A DNA stretch of 28,434 nucleotides, from the NCBI GenBank assembly GCA_002306975.1, contig DBTI01000133.1, positions 1 through 28,434 on the forward strand, given 5' to 3'. The translations under genes were made by a program, and so were the position numbers. Below are positions 14,133-23,149 of this stretch, one piece after another (within the stretch, counting starts at the first letter, position 1; every line of letters begins with the position of its first letter). Origin of the DNA: Ruminococcaceae bacterium UBA1320 (GTDB lineage Bacteria; Bacillota; Clostridia; Oscillospirales; Ethanoligenentaceae). A model generated the notes under the pieces. The model did no database searches. It was not told the origin of the DNA and saw only the letters and a list, made by a program, of their open reading frames with translations.

Positions 14133-15902
14133 TTATTTGTAAAGCGGACCGTATGCGCTGCAGGCACGGTAGTCGCTTCCCTGAGGATCGGATGCTCCAA
14201 AAGCCCCCCAACTGTGCGGGCGGAAAATCTTCTCCATATCAACATTATGCATCGAAACCGGTATACGCAGCATTGAAGCAAGCGTAATAATATCGGCACC
14301 GATATGACCAAAGGAAACCGCTCCGTGATTGGCGCCCCAATTTGCCATAACGGTATATGCATCCTTAAACGCACCCTCACCGGTAACACGCGGTGCAAAC
14401 CATGTTGTCGGCCATGTAGGGTCCGTTCTTTGGTCGAGTATATCATGCATTTTTTCAGGCAGTGTTACTGTCCAGCCTTCAGCTATCTGCAAAACCGGGC
14501 CGACTCCTTCCACTATATTGACACGAGCCATTGTAACCGGCATTTCCACTTGTGTCCTGAAATGTGACGAATACCCGCCGCCACGGAAATAATATAAGTC
14601 TGCCGGGCACCAGTCTGCCGCCTTAAGGCATGCATCAATATCCTCCTGTGTCATTTCCCACCATTTTTTTATGCAGCCGTTCCCGTCTCTATCTTTTGAA
14701 AGTCCGGTAGCATCAAGCGCCGCTGCGCCGGAATTAATGAGATGTATGAATCCACCTGCCGCGCGGCCGGATGGTCTTGCCCCAGTCACACGTTCAACAG
14801 CTTCCGGGCTCCAATATGTGCGCACATCCGCAAAAATTGTTGCCGCCCCCGTCAGAAGGTGCATCAGCAGCATCGTTGTACCATTGAGGCTGTCATTTTC
14901 AGTGGCAAAAGGTATCGGTTCTTTTTTGCCGTTCCAGTCAAAGCTTGTATTCAAAACAGCCTCGGTAAAATCGCCGTTTGGCAGCCAGTCTGTCCACATA
15001 CGCTGCCCCTGAAAGCCGCCGAGTATTGCATTACGCCCCAGTGCCTCTTCATATCGTCCAATGTCATTTAATTTTTCATTGCCGAATAGGATATCCTGAC
15101 ATACGAGCGTCATTTTTACAACGAATTCCCATTCTTCAACTTTCTTTTCTTTGTTATGGCGCAGATCTCCAGGATTCTTGTCAAATCCCTCGCGGCAATT
15201 GGCTTTTACCCAGGATATTGCCTTATCAAACTCATTTTTATCATAGATTTCAAGTTTGATTCGCCGAAGGACCTCCGACATATCAACCCACTCAGCGCGT
15301 ATGCCAAGATATTTTTGAAAAAAATCCGGCATTACCGCAGAGCCGACAATGCCCATTGCTACGGAGCCTATCCCCACATACGCTTTATTGCGCATACGTC
15401 CGACCGCGACAGCACAGCGTGCAAAAGAAAGTATCTTTTTCTGCACATCATCCGGAATGAACTTATCGTCGTGATCTTGCACATCTTTCCCGTATATCGC
15501 AAATGTCGGCAAACCCTTTTGCGCATATGCCGCCAATGCACACGCAAGATAAACAGCGCCCGGCCGTTCCGTTCCGTTAAACCCCCATACAGCCTTCAGC
15601 GTAAGTGGATTCATATCAATCGTTTCACTGCCATAGCACCAGCACGGCGTAACTGAAAGAGTTGCACATACGTTTTCGGATGCAAATTTTTCCTCGCATG
15701 CACCCGCCTCGGCTCCTCCCCCAATCGTCGTATCCGCGATCACACATTCCACGGGAGTCCCATCCGGATAATATAGATTTGTACTTATTAACTCGGCCGC
15801 TGCCTTTGCCATCCACATCGTTTGTTCTTCAAGCGATTCACGTATGCCATGGCGCCTTCCGTCTATAATCGGCCTTATTCCTATCTTCGGTTTGTTGCCC
15901 AT
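14133..15902 (-). CDS. fucI: L-fucose / D-arabinose isomerase
   Basis: The 589 aa match FucI in full length (E. coli 591 aa). This cytoplasmic Mn2+-dependent ketol isomerase converts L-fucose to L-fuculose and D-arabinose to D-ribulose. Recognisable are the N-terminal IGIRPIIDGRRHGIRESLEEQT, the SVTPCWCYGSETIDM region, ATENDSLNG (with the metal-site glutamate), LLTGAATIFADVRTYW (with the metal-site aspartate), and the C-terminal WGANHGAVSFGHIGADIITLASML with its histidines. AAAGGAG lies before the ATG. It is the last gene of locus B, 42 bases after a ribulokinase-like gene. Because no fuculose-phosphate aldolase is present, D-arabinose to D-ribulose is at least as likely as L-fucose here. Confidence 0.95.
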   Translation of the reverse strand: MGNKPKIGIRPIIDGRRHGIRESLEEQTMWMAKAAAELISTNLYYPDGTPVECVIADTTIGGGAEAGACEEKFASENVCATLSVTPCWCYGSETIDMNPLTLKAVWGFNGTERPGAVYLACALAAYAQKGLPTFAIYGKDVQDHDDKFIPDDVQKKILSFARCAVAVGRMRNKAYVGIGSVAMGIVGSAVMPDFFQKYLGIRAEWVDMSEVLRRIKLEIYDKNEFDKAISWVKANCREGFDKNPGDLRHNKEKKVEEWEFVVKMTLVCQDILFGNEKLNDIGRYEEALGRNAILGGFQGQRMWTDWLPNGDFTEAVLNTSFDWNGKKEPIPFATENDSLNGTTMLLMHLLTGAATIFADVRTYWSPEAVERVTGARPSGRAAGGFIHLINSGAAALDATGLSKDRDGNGCIKKWWEMTQEDIDACLKAADWCPADLYYFRGGGYSSHFRTQVEMPVTMARVNIVEGVGPVLQIAEGWTVTLPEKMHDILDQRTDPTWPTTWFAPRVTGEGAFKDAYTVMANWGANHGAVSFGHIGADIITLASMLRIPVSMHNVDMEKIFRPHSWGAFGASDPQGSDYRACSAYGPLYK

Positions 15903-15944
15903 TTTATAATCTCCTTTATTCTAATGCAAATGTTTTTCAATTTG

Positions 15945-17594
15945 CTATTTCTTAAGCTTTTTAAGAAGTTTCATTACATCATTGCCCCCGCAGCCAAAAT
16001 ACTGCACAAGAGTCTTATACTCACGATACAACTTATCATAGGCTTCCGTGTTTTCCGGAACAGGGCGATAGACTTTATCATCAAGTTTACCCATGCTGTT
16101 GATCGCATCATAAATATCGTCATAGCCGCCTTTTTCTTTTCCCGCCGCCACAGCACCGAAAATAGCGCTGCCAAGTGCGGCCGACTGTGAACTTCCGGAA
16201 ATTTTTATCTCCCGGCCGGATACATCAGCATAAATCTGCATCGTCATCGAATCCTTTGAAGCGATTCCACCCGCAGCATAGAGTTCATCTATCCGAATGC
16301 CCGCAGACTCAAAATTTTCAATGATATAACGCGTTCCGTAAGCCGTCGCTTCTATCAACGCGCGGTATATCTCCTCGGGCTTAGTCTGCAAGGTCAATCC
16401 AAGAATCAACCCGCTCAAATCAGCGTCCATAAGCGTGGAACGTACGCCACTCCACCAGTCAAGCGCCAAAAGGCCATTCTCACCCGGCTTCAGCTTTTCC
16501 GCTTTTTCTCGCAAAAATTTATGAATGTTCACACCGGCGGCTTTTGCGGCTTTTTCATATTCAGAACTAATGTAATTATGAACAAACCACGAAAAGCTGT
16601 CGCCCACGCAGCATTGGCCTGCTTCATATGCATAAAGCCCGGGCAAAATACCGTTTTCTACCACACCGCAGTTACCCGGGACATTTCTTTTCTGATTGCT
16701 TAACAGCATGTGACAGGTAGATGTCCCAATAATCATTAACATTTTTCCAGGTCCGCTTATTTTGCAAGCCGGTACGGATGCGTGAGCGTCTATAATTCCG
16801 ACAGCGACCGCCGTTCCTTCACGTAAACCGGTAATCTGTGCCGCTTTTTTCGTAATAACACCTGCGCGGCCACCGAGCGGCCTTATATCATCGGAAAGCT
16901 TCTCAGCGACTATATTTTCAAGACGCGGATTAAGTAGCCTGAAGAATTCATTTGACGGATACTTCCCCTGCCATAAAGCTTTGTAGCCCGCATTACAGGC
17001 GCTGCGTCTTTCTTCTCCACATAACTGCCACACTATCCAGTCGCCTGCTTCAATAATCCTGTCCGACGCGTCGTATACATCAGGAGCCTCACGCGACATC
17101 TGCATTGCCTTTGGCACGAGCCATTCGCTCGAAATGCGCCCTCCGTATAGCGACAGCCATGATTGACCGCTTTCCGCGGCTTTACTGTTGAGGGCATCCG
17201 CATCACGCTGCGCGGCATGATGCTGCCATAATTTTGCATAAGCATGCGGCTGACCCTCAAATCCAGAGATCATGCAAAGCGGTGTTCCGTCATTCTGAAC
17301 GGGAAGTATTGTGCACGAAGTAAAATCGATCCCTATCCCTGTTATATCGTTTTTATCAATACCGGAATGTACTATAACATCGCTTACAGTTTTGGAGAGT
17401 GCTTCTATGTAATCATGCGGATGCTGGAGCGCCCAGTCCGACCCAAGTTTTGTACCGTCCGGCAGACTATCGCGCATGACACCGTGCGGATATTCATACT
17501 CGCTTACATATATCTCTGTTCCGTCAAGATTATTTACAAGCAGTGCGCGCGCTGACAGCGTGCCGAAATCTACACCAACCGAATATTTGCTCAT
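15945..17594 (-). CDS. FGGY-family ribulokinase-like sugar kinase
   Basis: The 549 aa have the AraB-type architecture: phosphate-binding VGVDFGTLSARALL at the N-terminus, TGIGIDFTSCTILPV (about 84-98), VGIIDAHASVPA in the second lobe, MLMIIGTSTCHMLLS, LDWWSGVRSTLMD, and the adenosine-site YAAGGIASKDSMTMQIYADV. Ribulokinases are near 550 aa, longer than xylulo- or fuculokinases, which supports ribulokinase. Together with the adjacent fucI this would turn D-ribulose into D-ribulose 5-phosphate, or act on L-fuculose. The second ATG (17594) is better spaced from GAAGAGG than the first (17597). The gene is 28 bases after the cupin gene and in the same unit. Confidence 0.85.
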   Translation of the reverse strand: MSKYSVGVDFGTLSARALLVNNLDGTEIYVSEYEYPHGVMRDSLPDGTKLGSDWALQHPHDYIEALSKTVSDVIVHSGIDKNDITGIGIDFTSCTILPVQNDGTPLCMISGFEGQPHAYAKLWQHHAAQRDADALNSKAAESGQSWLSLYGGRISSEWLVPKAMQMSREAPDVYDASDRIIEAGDWIVWQLCGEERRSACNAGYKALWQGKYPSNEFFRLLNPRLENIVAEKLSDDIRPLGGRAGVITKKAAQITGLREGTAVAVGIIDAHASVPACKISGPGKMLMIIGTSTCHMLLSNQKRNVPGNCGVVENGILPGLYAYEAGQCCVGDSFSWFVHNYISSEYEKAAKAAGVNIHKFLREKAEKLKPGENGLLALDWWSGVRSTLMDADLSGLILGLTLQTKPEEIYRALIEATAYGTRYIIENFESAGIRIDELYAAGGIASKDSMTMQIYADVSGREIKISGSSQSAALGSAIFGAVAAGKEKGGYDDIYDAINSMGKLDDKVYRPVPENTEAYDKLYREYKTLVQYFGCGGNDVMKLLKKLKK

Positions 17595-17625
17595 CATAAA
17601 CCTCTTCCGTGATAATCAGATTTTC

Positions 17626-18084
17626 CTAAACTCCCACAACCGGTTCTTCAAAGCTAAGCCGGGGCGCATCCATAGCAGGGCTTGCAACAATGATAACAAC
17701 CGGCGTATTATCCTCGGCCACAGCAACAAAATGGGCCTTACCAGGCTTTATGATGATCTGCGTGCCCGCCGGAACACGTACAAGCTGTACGCTGTCCATA
17801 TCGATCTCTCCGTCTTTCATATCGGCAAATGGCAATATAGCCGTACCCTGAGCAAAATAAAACAATTCACTGTCATGATGGTATTCCAACTCGGCGAAAA
17901 TCGGAGTATGTTTCCAGATACGCAACACTCCTCCTGCCAATTCCGACGTTTTCATGTGTGAGCGCAGTGAAGTTGCCGTCCATTCAAACCAATTTTCCTT
18001 ATAGACCTCCACGCTATCCGGCATCTGTACTTCCACCCCGTCGACAACTCCGGAAGCGATATCAATTATTTTATATTTTCTCAT
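17626..18084 (-). CDS. Small cupin-fold protein, ureidoglycolate-lyase (AllA)-like
   Basis: The 152-aa cytoplasmic protein has a cupin-like beta pattern: ELEYHHDSELFYFAQGTAILPF (about 65-86), VRVPAGTQIIIKPGKAHFVAVA (about 102-123), and VVIIVASPAMDAPRL. The layout is nearest the AllA-type cupins, but I am not sure of the family. In this locus a purine-breakdown role is unlikely; a sugar isomerase, mutarotase-like or sensor role next to the kinase and isomerase is more plausible, and this is inference. GGAAAGG lies before the ATG. It is the first gene of the sub-unit cupin-kinase-fucI, with a 14-bp palindrome 54 bases upstream of its start. Confidence 0.6.
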   Translation of the reverse strand: MRKYKIIDIASGVVDGVEVQMPDSVEVYKENWFEWTATSLRSHMKTSELAGGVLRIWKHTPIFAELEYHHDSELFYFAQGTAILPFADMKDGEIDMDSVQLVRVPAGTQIIIKPGKAHFVAVAEDNTPVVIIVASPAMDAPRLSFEEPVVGV

Positions 18085-18138
18085 TAAGATCAGCCTTTCC
18101 TGTCTACATATTTGCTTTATAAATCTGAGTTATTCTGT

Positions 18139-18152
18139 TTTACCCGGGTAAA
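18139..18152. promoter_or_regulatory. Perfect 14-bp palindrome TTTACCCGGGTAAA, LacI-type operator candidate
   Basis: The palindrome with central CG lies in the 143-bp gap between the binding-protein stop and the cupin start. The form is typical of LacI-family operators. No LacI-type regulator is in the window. I see no strong promoter or terminator in the same gap. Confidence 0.55.
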
Positions 18153-18227
18153 TTAGAGAAACGGACAAGACATTGGATTGTCATGCCCGCTTCGCTGCCT
18201 CTATAACACTTTGAAAATATTATAAAA

Positions 18228-19604
18228 TTATTTATTTATAATAGATTGGAGCTGTTGGTCCAGCCAATCGACGGCTTTGGTCGTCGACCACCCTTTCAGT
18301 AAGACATTTTGAATAGCATCTCCCATGATATTGGATGATTCTATTTCACTGGCTGCCGTATTCAAACCATGTTCAAAACCGTTTCTTTCCTCTGTCGGAA
18401 GTACCTTTATATAAATATCCTTGATCTCCTTGGAAAATTTCTTGACCATATCGTCACTGTTGTAAGTATCCGAATTGAATGCTGCCGTCATGGTAGGCAA
18501 AGCGTACACAGGTCTGGTATTTGCCCTTTGCGCAAGCATATCCTTCTGAAATAGGAATTTAAGTAATAATTCCGAAGCAAGCTGACGGTCGCTTGTTGAT
18601 TTGGTCACACACATATAATAAGTTCCGCCACAGCTTCCCTTTGGCGCGCCCTCCGGGCCGGGCATCGGAAAGCATGACAGGTTATCAAGCATCTGTGGAT
18701 TTTGTTCCTTCGCCTGTGCAATAATCGCGCCCCACTCGTTGGTCTGTGCTACGGTACCTTTGACCATAGCTGTTCTGAAATCCGTCCATGTCCAGTCAAT
18801 AGATCCGGACGGTGAAGACTCCTTGTAAATCTTTATCATGGCATCCATAGCCTTTACAGCCATAGCCTTGTTATCTCCAAACGCATATTTACCGGTAGCC
18901 GGGTCAAAAATATTGACGCCTGCACTGTAAAGGAACTGGGAATACGTTTGCTGCGCCACCATGTTTCTGCCAAGAGGAATTGCCATACCATAAACATCTG
19001 TTTTGCCGTCATTATTGGAATCAATATTAAGCTTTTTTGCATTTTGAGCAAGTTCATCCCATGTCTTTGGGATTGAGAGCCCGTATTTCTTATATAAATC
19101 TGTCCTGTACCAAACCTCCTGATGCAGCGACCAGTCCGGCAAGGCCCATGTTTTGTCGTCTTTGGAAGCCCACTGCAAATATTTCTGTGTAAATGCGCTC
19201 TTTCCGCCAAGGTCGTCAATGAGGTTGTCAACCGGTACAATGGCGTTCTTTGACTGCAAGAACGCCACATGACCTTCTATGCAATCAAGCACATCCGGCA
19301 AAGAATTACCTTGAACAGCAGTCATCAGCCTCGCGTAAACATTGTCGAAAGTCATCGGTTCAAGTTTTACCGTTATATTCGGATATTTCTTTGTGAACTC
19401 GGCAAGCTGGTTGTTCATATTGGTCATACAGGCGTTAGTGGTCAACATCGTCCACATTTTGAGCTCAATTTTCTTGTTGGGATCTAGGGTCTGTTGCGTT
19501 ACAGAACTATCGGAAGTACCCGAACTTTCTTTACCGGAAGAGCATCCGGCAAAAGTTGAAATTAGAACCGCCATGCACAGTAATACGCCAAGAATTCTTT
19601 TCAT
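18228..19604 (-). CDS. CUT1 sugar-binding lipoprotein (extracellular solute-binding protein family 1)
   Basis: The 458-aa lipoprotein has a signal peptide ending in the lipobox TFAGC (Cys21), a Ser/Thr/Gly linker and a family 1 solute-binding fold: KIELKMWTML, MNNQLAEFTKKYPNITVKLEPM, LPDVLDCIEGHVAFLQSKNAIVPV split over strands, and SCGGTYYMCVTKST. It delivers sugars, often oligosaccharides or glycosides, to the two CUT1 permeases upstream in the operon. Its ATG overlaps the stop of the FAD oxidoreductase gene by 4 bases (ATGA), and GGGAGG lies upstream, so translation is coupled to the oxidoreductase. Confidence 0.93.
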   Translation of the reverse strand: MKRILGVLLCMAVLISTFAGCSSGKESSGTSDSSVTQQTLDPNKKIELKMWTMLTTNACMTNMNNQLAEFTKKYPNITVKLEPMTFDNVYARLMTAVQGNSLPDVLDCIEGHVAFLQSKNAIVPVDNLIDDLGGKSAFTQKYLQWASKDDKTWALPDWSLHQEVWYRTDLYKKYGLSIPKTWDELAQNAKKLNIDSNNDGKTDVYGMAIPLGRNMVAQQTYSQFLYSAGVNIFDPATGKYAFGDNKAMAVKAMDAMIKIYKESSPSGSIDWTWTDFRTAMVKGTVAQTNEWGAIIAQAKEQNPQMLDNLSCFPMPGPEGAPKGSCGGTYYMCVTKSTSDRQLASELLLKFLFQKDMLAQRANTRPVYALPTMTAAFNSDTYNSDDMVKKFSKEIKDIYIKVLPTEERNGFEHGLNTAASEIESSNIMGDAIQNVLLKGWSTTKAVDWLDQQLQSIINK

Positions 19605-20968
19605 TTAACTGCCTCCCATTTTCTTATACAATCTAATATTTCTTGAATAGGAACCTGCAATAGATTCCTATTTGAAACCGATGCTAATGCTGCGGTAACT
19701 CCCGCAGCTTGACCTGTCGCCATGCATGAAGCTGATATTCTGATTGACGCAAGCGCTTTGTAATCAATAGATATGCAGCGTCCCGCCATAAGTAGATTTT
19801 CAAAATGTTCCGCCAAAAGACATCTTAAAGGAATATTGTATGCCTTTGTTACCAGCTCAAAATACATACCGCCGCCACCGGGCTGATGTATATCTATGGG
19901 GAACGCTCCCTTAGCCACAGTGTCAAAAAATTCCGTTTGATTCAATATTTCGTTCCCTTTTAAAACATATTTTCCGGCTATACGCCTGGTTTCCCTTTTT
20001 CCCACTTTTCCTGTAAAAAGTATATATGCGTCCTTAAAAGCAGGAAGGGAGTCTTTAAGATAATCTGACAATTCCTTTATCTGGGCCATTGACTTTATAT
20101 ATGCGTTTGTCACATCATCCGCATTTGTTCCATCACCGTCAACACGGGAAAAGTTGATGATAACCTCGTTTTCCCTCCCCGTGGTAATCATGTGCATTTC
20201 ACAGCGTTTTAACGATATTCTGCCTGTCTTGAATCCTTTTGCCAAAACATCACCAAATCCCCACAAATGCAAGATTTTAAAATCAAGCGGCGATTCAAGG
20301 TTTTTGTCAAACTTGAACTGTGTCATGTTTTGGCGAATGTAATCCTTTAACAGGGGAACATCAACTCCGCCCATTTTAAACAGCAATGTCATCGGCTGTG
20401 TCATGCCGTCCTGAGCCCTGCCCATTTCAAATTTTTCTCCGGCCAAAACACATAGATCGCCATCACCCGTACAGTCTATAAACTGGCGGGCCAGAATTGC
20501 CTGCCTGCCTGATTTATTCTCAATTAAGATGCCTTTTATATTGCTTTTTTCTTTGATAACACCGACCAGCATGGTCTGCAAAAACATCTGTACATTTGCC
20601 TTCTTTAGCATTTCCAACACGGCGGTCTTAAAGACTTCAGGATCAAAAGGTGTAATTGTGGAACAGTAACCTACCGTATCTTTGACGTGCCCTGACGTTC
20701 CGCCTTCCGCTTTCATCTGATCGATTATTTCCTGCGGGATTCCATTGACGATCTGCGAAGAGGAATCATGAAACGTCATAATTGCCTCAAGTGGCCCCAA
20801 CGTGATATTACTTCCGATGCAAAAGTCCTGCTCAATCAAAACGGTTTTTGCGCCGTTTCTGGCCGCGGCTATAGCCGCAACAATACCGGAAGGCCCCGCA
20901 CCGGCAACAACAACATCCACTTCTGTTAAAACTTTTGTTTTTCGCTCTGCTTCATTGATATACTCCAT
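19601..20968 (-). CDS. FAD-dependent oxidoreductase (FAD_oxidored family)
   Basis: The 455-aa flavoprotein has the N-terminal Rossmann motif VVAGAGPSGIVAA (20-32), the ribose-binding acidic residue in TVLIEQ (E46), the family motif CTGDGD (166-171) and a C-terminal FAD-closing segment AGRCISIDYKALASIRISASC. There is no signal peptide, so it acts in the cytoplasm. Family members often sit in polysaccharide or sugar-derivative loci with unknown substrates. Its place between the permeases and binding protein of an importer, with 4-base overlap to the latter, suggests it oxidises or reduces the imported compound. AGGAGAG precedes the ATG. The substrate cannot be named. Confidence 0.88.
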   Translation of the reverse strand: MEYINEAERKTKVLTEVDVVVAGAGPSGIVAAIAAARNGAKTVLIEQDFCIGSNITLGPLEAIMTFHDSSSQIVNGIPQEIIDQMKAEGGTSGHVKDTVGYCSTITPFDPEVFKTAVLEMLKKANVQMFLQTMLVGVIKEKSNIKGILIENKSGRQAILARQFIDCTGDGDLCVLAGEKFEMGRAQDGMTQPMTLLFKMGGVDVPLLKDYIRQNMTQFKFDKNLESPLDFKILHLWGFGDVLAKGFKTGRISLKRCEMHMITTGRENEVIINFSRVDGDGTNADDVTNAYIKSMAQIKELSDYLKDSLPAFKDAYILFTGKVGKRETRRIAGKYVLKGNEILNQTEFFDTVAKGAFPIDIHQPGGGGMYFELVTKAYNIPLRCLLAEHFENLLMAGRCISIDYKALASIRISASCMATGQAAGVTAALASVSNRNLLQVPIQEILDCIRKWEAVK

Positions 20969-21011
20969 AAACTCTCCTAAATCCGTAATGGATGAAAAAT
21001 GCCGTGAACGG

Positions 21012-21845
21012 TCATCCCTTTACTGCACCGGCCGTCAGACCTTTTACAAAATGTTTCTGTATCAATATAAATATAATGAGTACAGGTAACGTTGTAATTG
21101 TTGATGTCGCCATGATTTCACCCCAGCGCACATCAAAGGAAGTGATATATTCCATGATGCCGATTGTTAATGTTTTATATTTTGACTCCGTAAGGAATAC
21201 GCTGGCATACAGATATTCGTCCCACGACAGTATGAAGGAAAACAAGCCGCATGATAAAATTCCTGGTTTGGTAACGGGGATTACAATATGAATAAACGTA
21301 CCAAACCTTGTTAATCCGTCTATCATCCCCGCTTCTTCCAAAGCCGGCGGAACGTCCTGAAAATAAGACTTCAATATCCACAGAGAATAAGGTATTGTAA
21401 TCGTTGTATGGGTTATTATTATGCCAATAAAAGAATTCAGCAAGCCAAGTGATGAAAGAATATTATAAAGAGGCAGAAGCAACAATATAGAGGGGAAAAC
21501 ATAGCTTGACAAAACGGCAAGCAAAATTAATTTTCTTCCCTTATATTTAAAGCGCGTCAAACTGTAAGCGCCCATTGTCGTAACGACAAGGCTGATGAGC
21601 ATTGCAGAAGTGGCTACAATAAAGCTGTTTAAAAAATACTGTCCGACGTTGCTGTTGGCAATTACTGTCTTATACCATTCAAGCGATACCCTCTCGGGCA
21701 ATAGCGTGGGGTTCGTCGAAAACAAATCTTCCGCAGGCTTAAGTGATGATAATATCATCCAATAAAGCGGGAAAAGGACCCCTAATACAATGATAATTAA
21801 AACAAGATACCGGAAGAACTCCAGTACTGTCTTCTTTTTGATCAA
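21012..21845 (-). CDS. CUT1 sugar ABC transporter permease (MalG-like)
   Basis: The 277-aa membrane protein has six hydrophobic helices and the inner-membrane EAA loop EEAGMIDGLTRFGTFIHIVIP (about 168-188), which contacts the ATPase. The N-terminal pattern LGVLFPLYWMILSSLKP is typical of MalG-type permeases. The start is TTG, supported by AGGAGG 9 bases upstream. It pairs with the MalF-like permease 44 bases upstream. No ATPase gene follows, so the pair probably uses a shared MsmK/MsmX-type ATPase encoded elsewhere. Confidence 0.93.
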   Translation of the reverse strand: MIKKKTVLEFFRYLVLIIIVLGVLFPLYWMILSSLKPAEDLFSTNPTLLPERVSLEWYKTVIANSNVGQYFLNSFIVATSAMLISLVVTTMGAYSLTRFKYKGRKLILLAVLSSYVFPSILLLLPLYNILSSLGLLNSFIGIIITHTTITIPYSLWILKSYFQDVPPALEEAGMIDGLTRFGTFIHIVIPVTKPGILSCGLFSFILSWDEYLYASVFLTESKYKTLTIGIMEYITSFDVRWGEIMATSTITTLPVLIIFILIQKHFVKGLTAGAVKG

Positions 21846-21889
21846 AATTGTTTACCTCCTTTACTTCGGTCCGTTTTCGCCTATATTTG

Positions 21890-22810
21890 TTACTCGGTCT
21901 GATCCCTGCCCAAGCATCTCATATAGATAAATATTGCGGTCGCCAGTATCAAGCCCATCAGCATTGAAATTGCGGCAGCGCCATTGAAATTGAACATACC
22001 CATAGCTTCCGTATAAATCAATATCGGAAGGTGCTGAGTCGTTTGTGCAGGACCTCCCTGTGTAAGAAGGTAAATAAGGTCATAGTAATTAAAGTTCCAA
22101 ATTGTGCGAATAATCAGTAGCGTCAACGTTATTTCTTTGAGACCCGGCAATGTAATATAACGAAACCTTTGCCAGGCTGAAGCGCCGTCAATATTCACCG
22201 CCTCATAAATATCGATTGGTATTGCCTGCAGCGCCGCCCAATAGCAGATCATAACAAACGGGAAAGCGCGGTACACATTAATCAGAATTACCGTTGGAAG
22301 CGCTGTTGAAGCCTGTGAAAAGAGAGACGAACCATAATCAAGAAGGCCTATACTGTTCAGCAATTTTGATATTATGCCATATGTGTCATTCAGCATCCAT
22401 CTGAAAGTGAGGCACATCGCAACAACAGGTATAATGTAGGGAACAAGCAGCAGCGTCCTGATAACGACCATGAATTTTGACTTTTTATTAATCAGCAAAG
22501 CTACCCCTAAACCTACCAAAAGCTGACCGGCAAGGCTGCCGACTGTCCAGATAGCATCTACGTAAAGGGCTTTCCAGAATGTTGAGTCGCTAAGAATGCT
22601 CGCGTAGTTTCCCAATCCGACGAATTTGGACTTGCCCGAGAAATAATCAGATACGAAAAAACTTTGTATTGCCGTTCTCACAACTGGGAAAACAATTAAA
22701 ACCGCTAAAAACATCAAAGACGGAACGACAAATAACAAACCAATAAAATTGTCTTTTCTTCTTAGCGACCCTGAGGGATATAGTTTTTTATCACAATTTA
22801 TATTTTTCAA
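21890..22810 (-). CDS. CUT1 sugar ABC transporter permease (MalF-like)
   Basis: The permease is 306 aa from the chosen start, with six helices and the EAA loop YEAVNIDGASAWQRFRYITL, partner of the MalG-like protein. The pattern FVVPSLMFLAVLIVFPVVRTAIQSF near the N-terminus is typical of MalF/UgpA types. The frame is open to 22846, but AGGGAGGGG lies just before the TTG at 22810 and no ribosome site precedes the earlier TTG/ATG, so I place the start at 22810. It is the first transporter gene of locus B after the two aldolase genes. The 340-bp gap upstream holds a palindrome and a long stem-loop. Confidence 0.9.
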   Translation of the reverse strand: MKNINCDKKLYPSGSLRRKDNFIGLLFVVPSLMFLAVLIVFPVVRTAIQSFFVSDYFSGKSKFVGLGNYASILSDSTFWKALYVDAIWTVGSLAGQLLVGLGVALLINKKSKFMVVIRTLLLVPYIIPVVAMCLTFRWMLNDTYGIISKLLNSIGLLDYGSSLFSQASTALPTVILINVYRAFPFVMICYWAALQAIPIDIYEAVNIDGASAWQRFRYITLPGLKEITLTLLIIRTIWNFNYYDLIYLLTQGGPAQTTQHLPILIYTEAMGMFNFNGAAAISMLMGLILATAIFIYMRCLGRDQTE

Positions 22811-22859
22811 TAAAAGCCGCCCCTCCCTGGCAAAGTGGTTCATCAAAAGTTATGATTTA

Positions 22860-22876
22860 TTAAAGTTCAACTTTAA
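22860..22876. promoter_or_regulatory. Perfect 17-bp palindrome TTAAAGTT-C-AACTTTAA before the malF-like gene
   Basis: The 8-bp arms are exact inverted copies around one base. The site is 50 bases upstream of the preferred TTG start. A shorter palindrome ACTTTAAAGT lies at 22952-22961 with the same core words. It could be an operator for an internal promoter, but I find no convincing -10/-35 pair next to it. Confidence 0.5.
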
Positions 22877-23050
22877 CAAGTAGGTTTGTACAATATCGAT
22901 AACTGCGTACTTTGGCAGAATCGCACATTAATTTAAAACATATTTACAGCGACTTTAAAGTACAGTAATGTTTCTAATCTCATTAGATTCCAAACAAATT
23001 GCTTCGCGTTCGCTTTAGTGAATCTATCTTTTACAAATATACTCTGGCAA

Positions 23051-23127
23051 AATGACCCGAAATCTAAATGCTCTTAATGCTTCAGACATTTCCATCCGAA
23101 CGCGCAGTTAAAATATTTCGGGCCATT
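23051..23127 (-). other. Long stem-loop between aldolase and permease genes (possible structured RNA)
   Basis: On the minus strand AATGGCCCGAAAT (23127-23115) pairs with ATTTCGGGTCATT (23063-23051) in 13 continuous pairs, one of them G-U. The 51-nt loop can form an inner AAATG/CATTT stem. It lies in the 340-bp gap 22811-23149 after the second DHDPS-family gene, and it has no T tract, so it is not a plain terminator. Confidence 0.5.
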
Positions 23128-23149
23128 ACTTATTATTTATATTTTTTTA

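Noticed and set aside
15156..15656. 166-codon plus-strand open frame inside fucI
   Set aside because: It is antisense to a full-length conserved isomerase and has no recognisable domain.
17476..17961. 161-codon plus-strand open frame antisense to the kinase start and cupin gene
   Set aside because: It spans the ends of two real genes, with no ribosome site and no protein-like pattern.
23024..23095. Small minus-strand open frame of 23 codons in the stem-loop region
   Set aside because: The peptide looks protein-like, but there is no ribosome site, and the bases are explained at least partly by the RNA stem.
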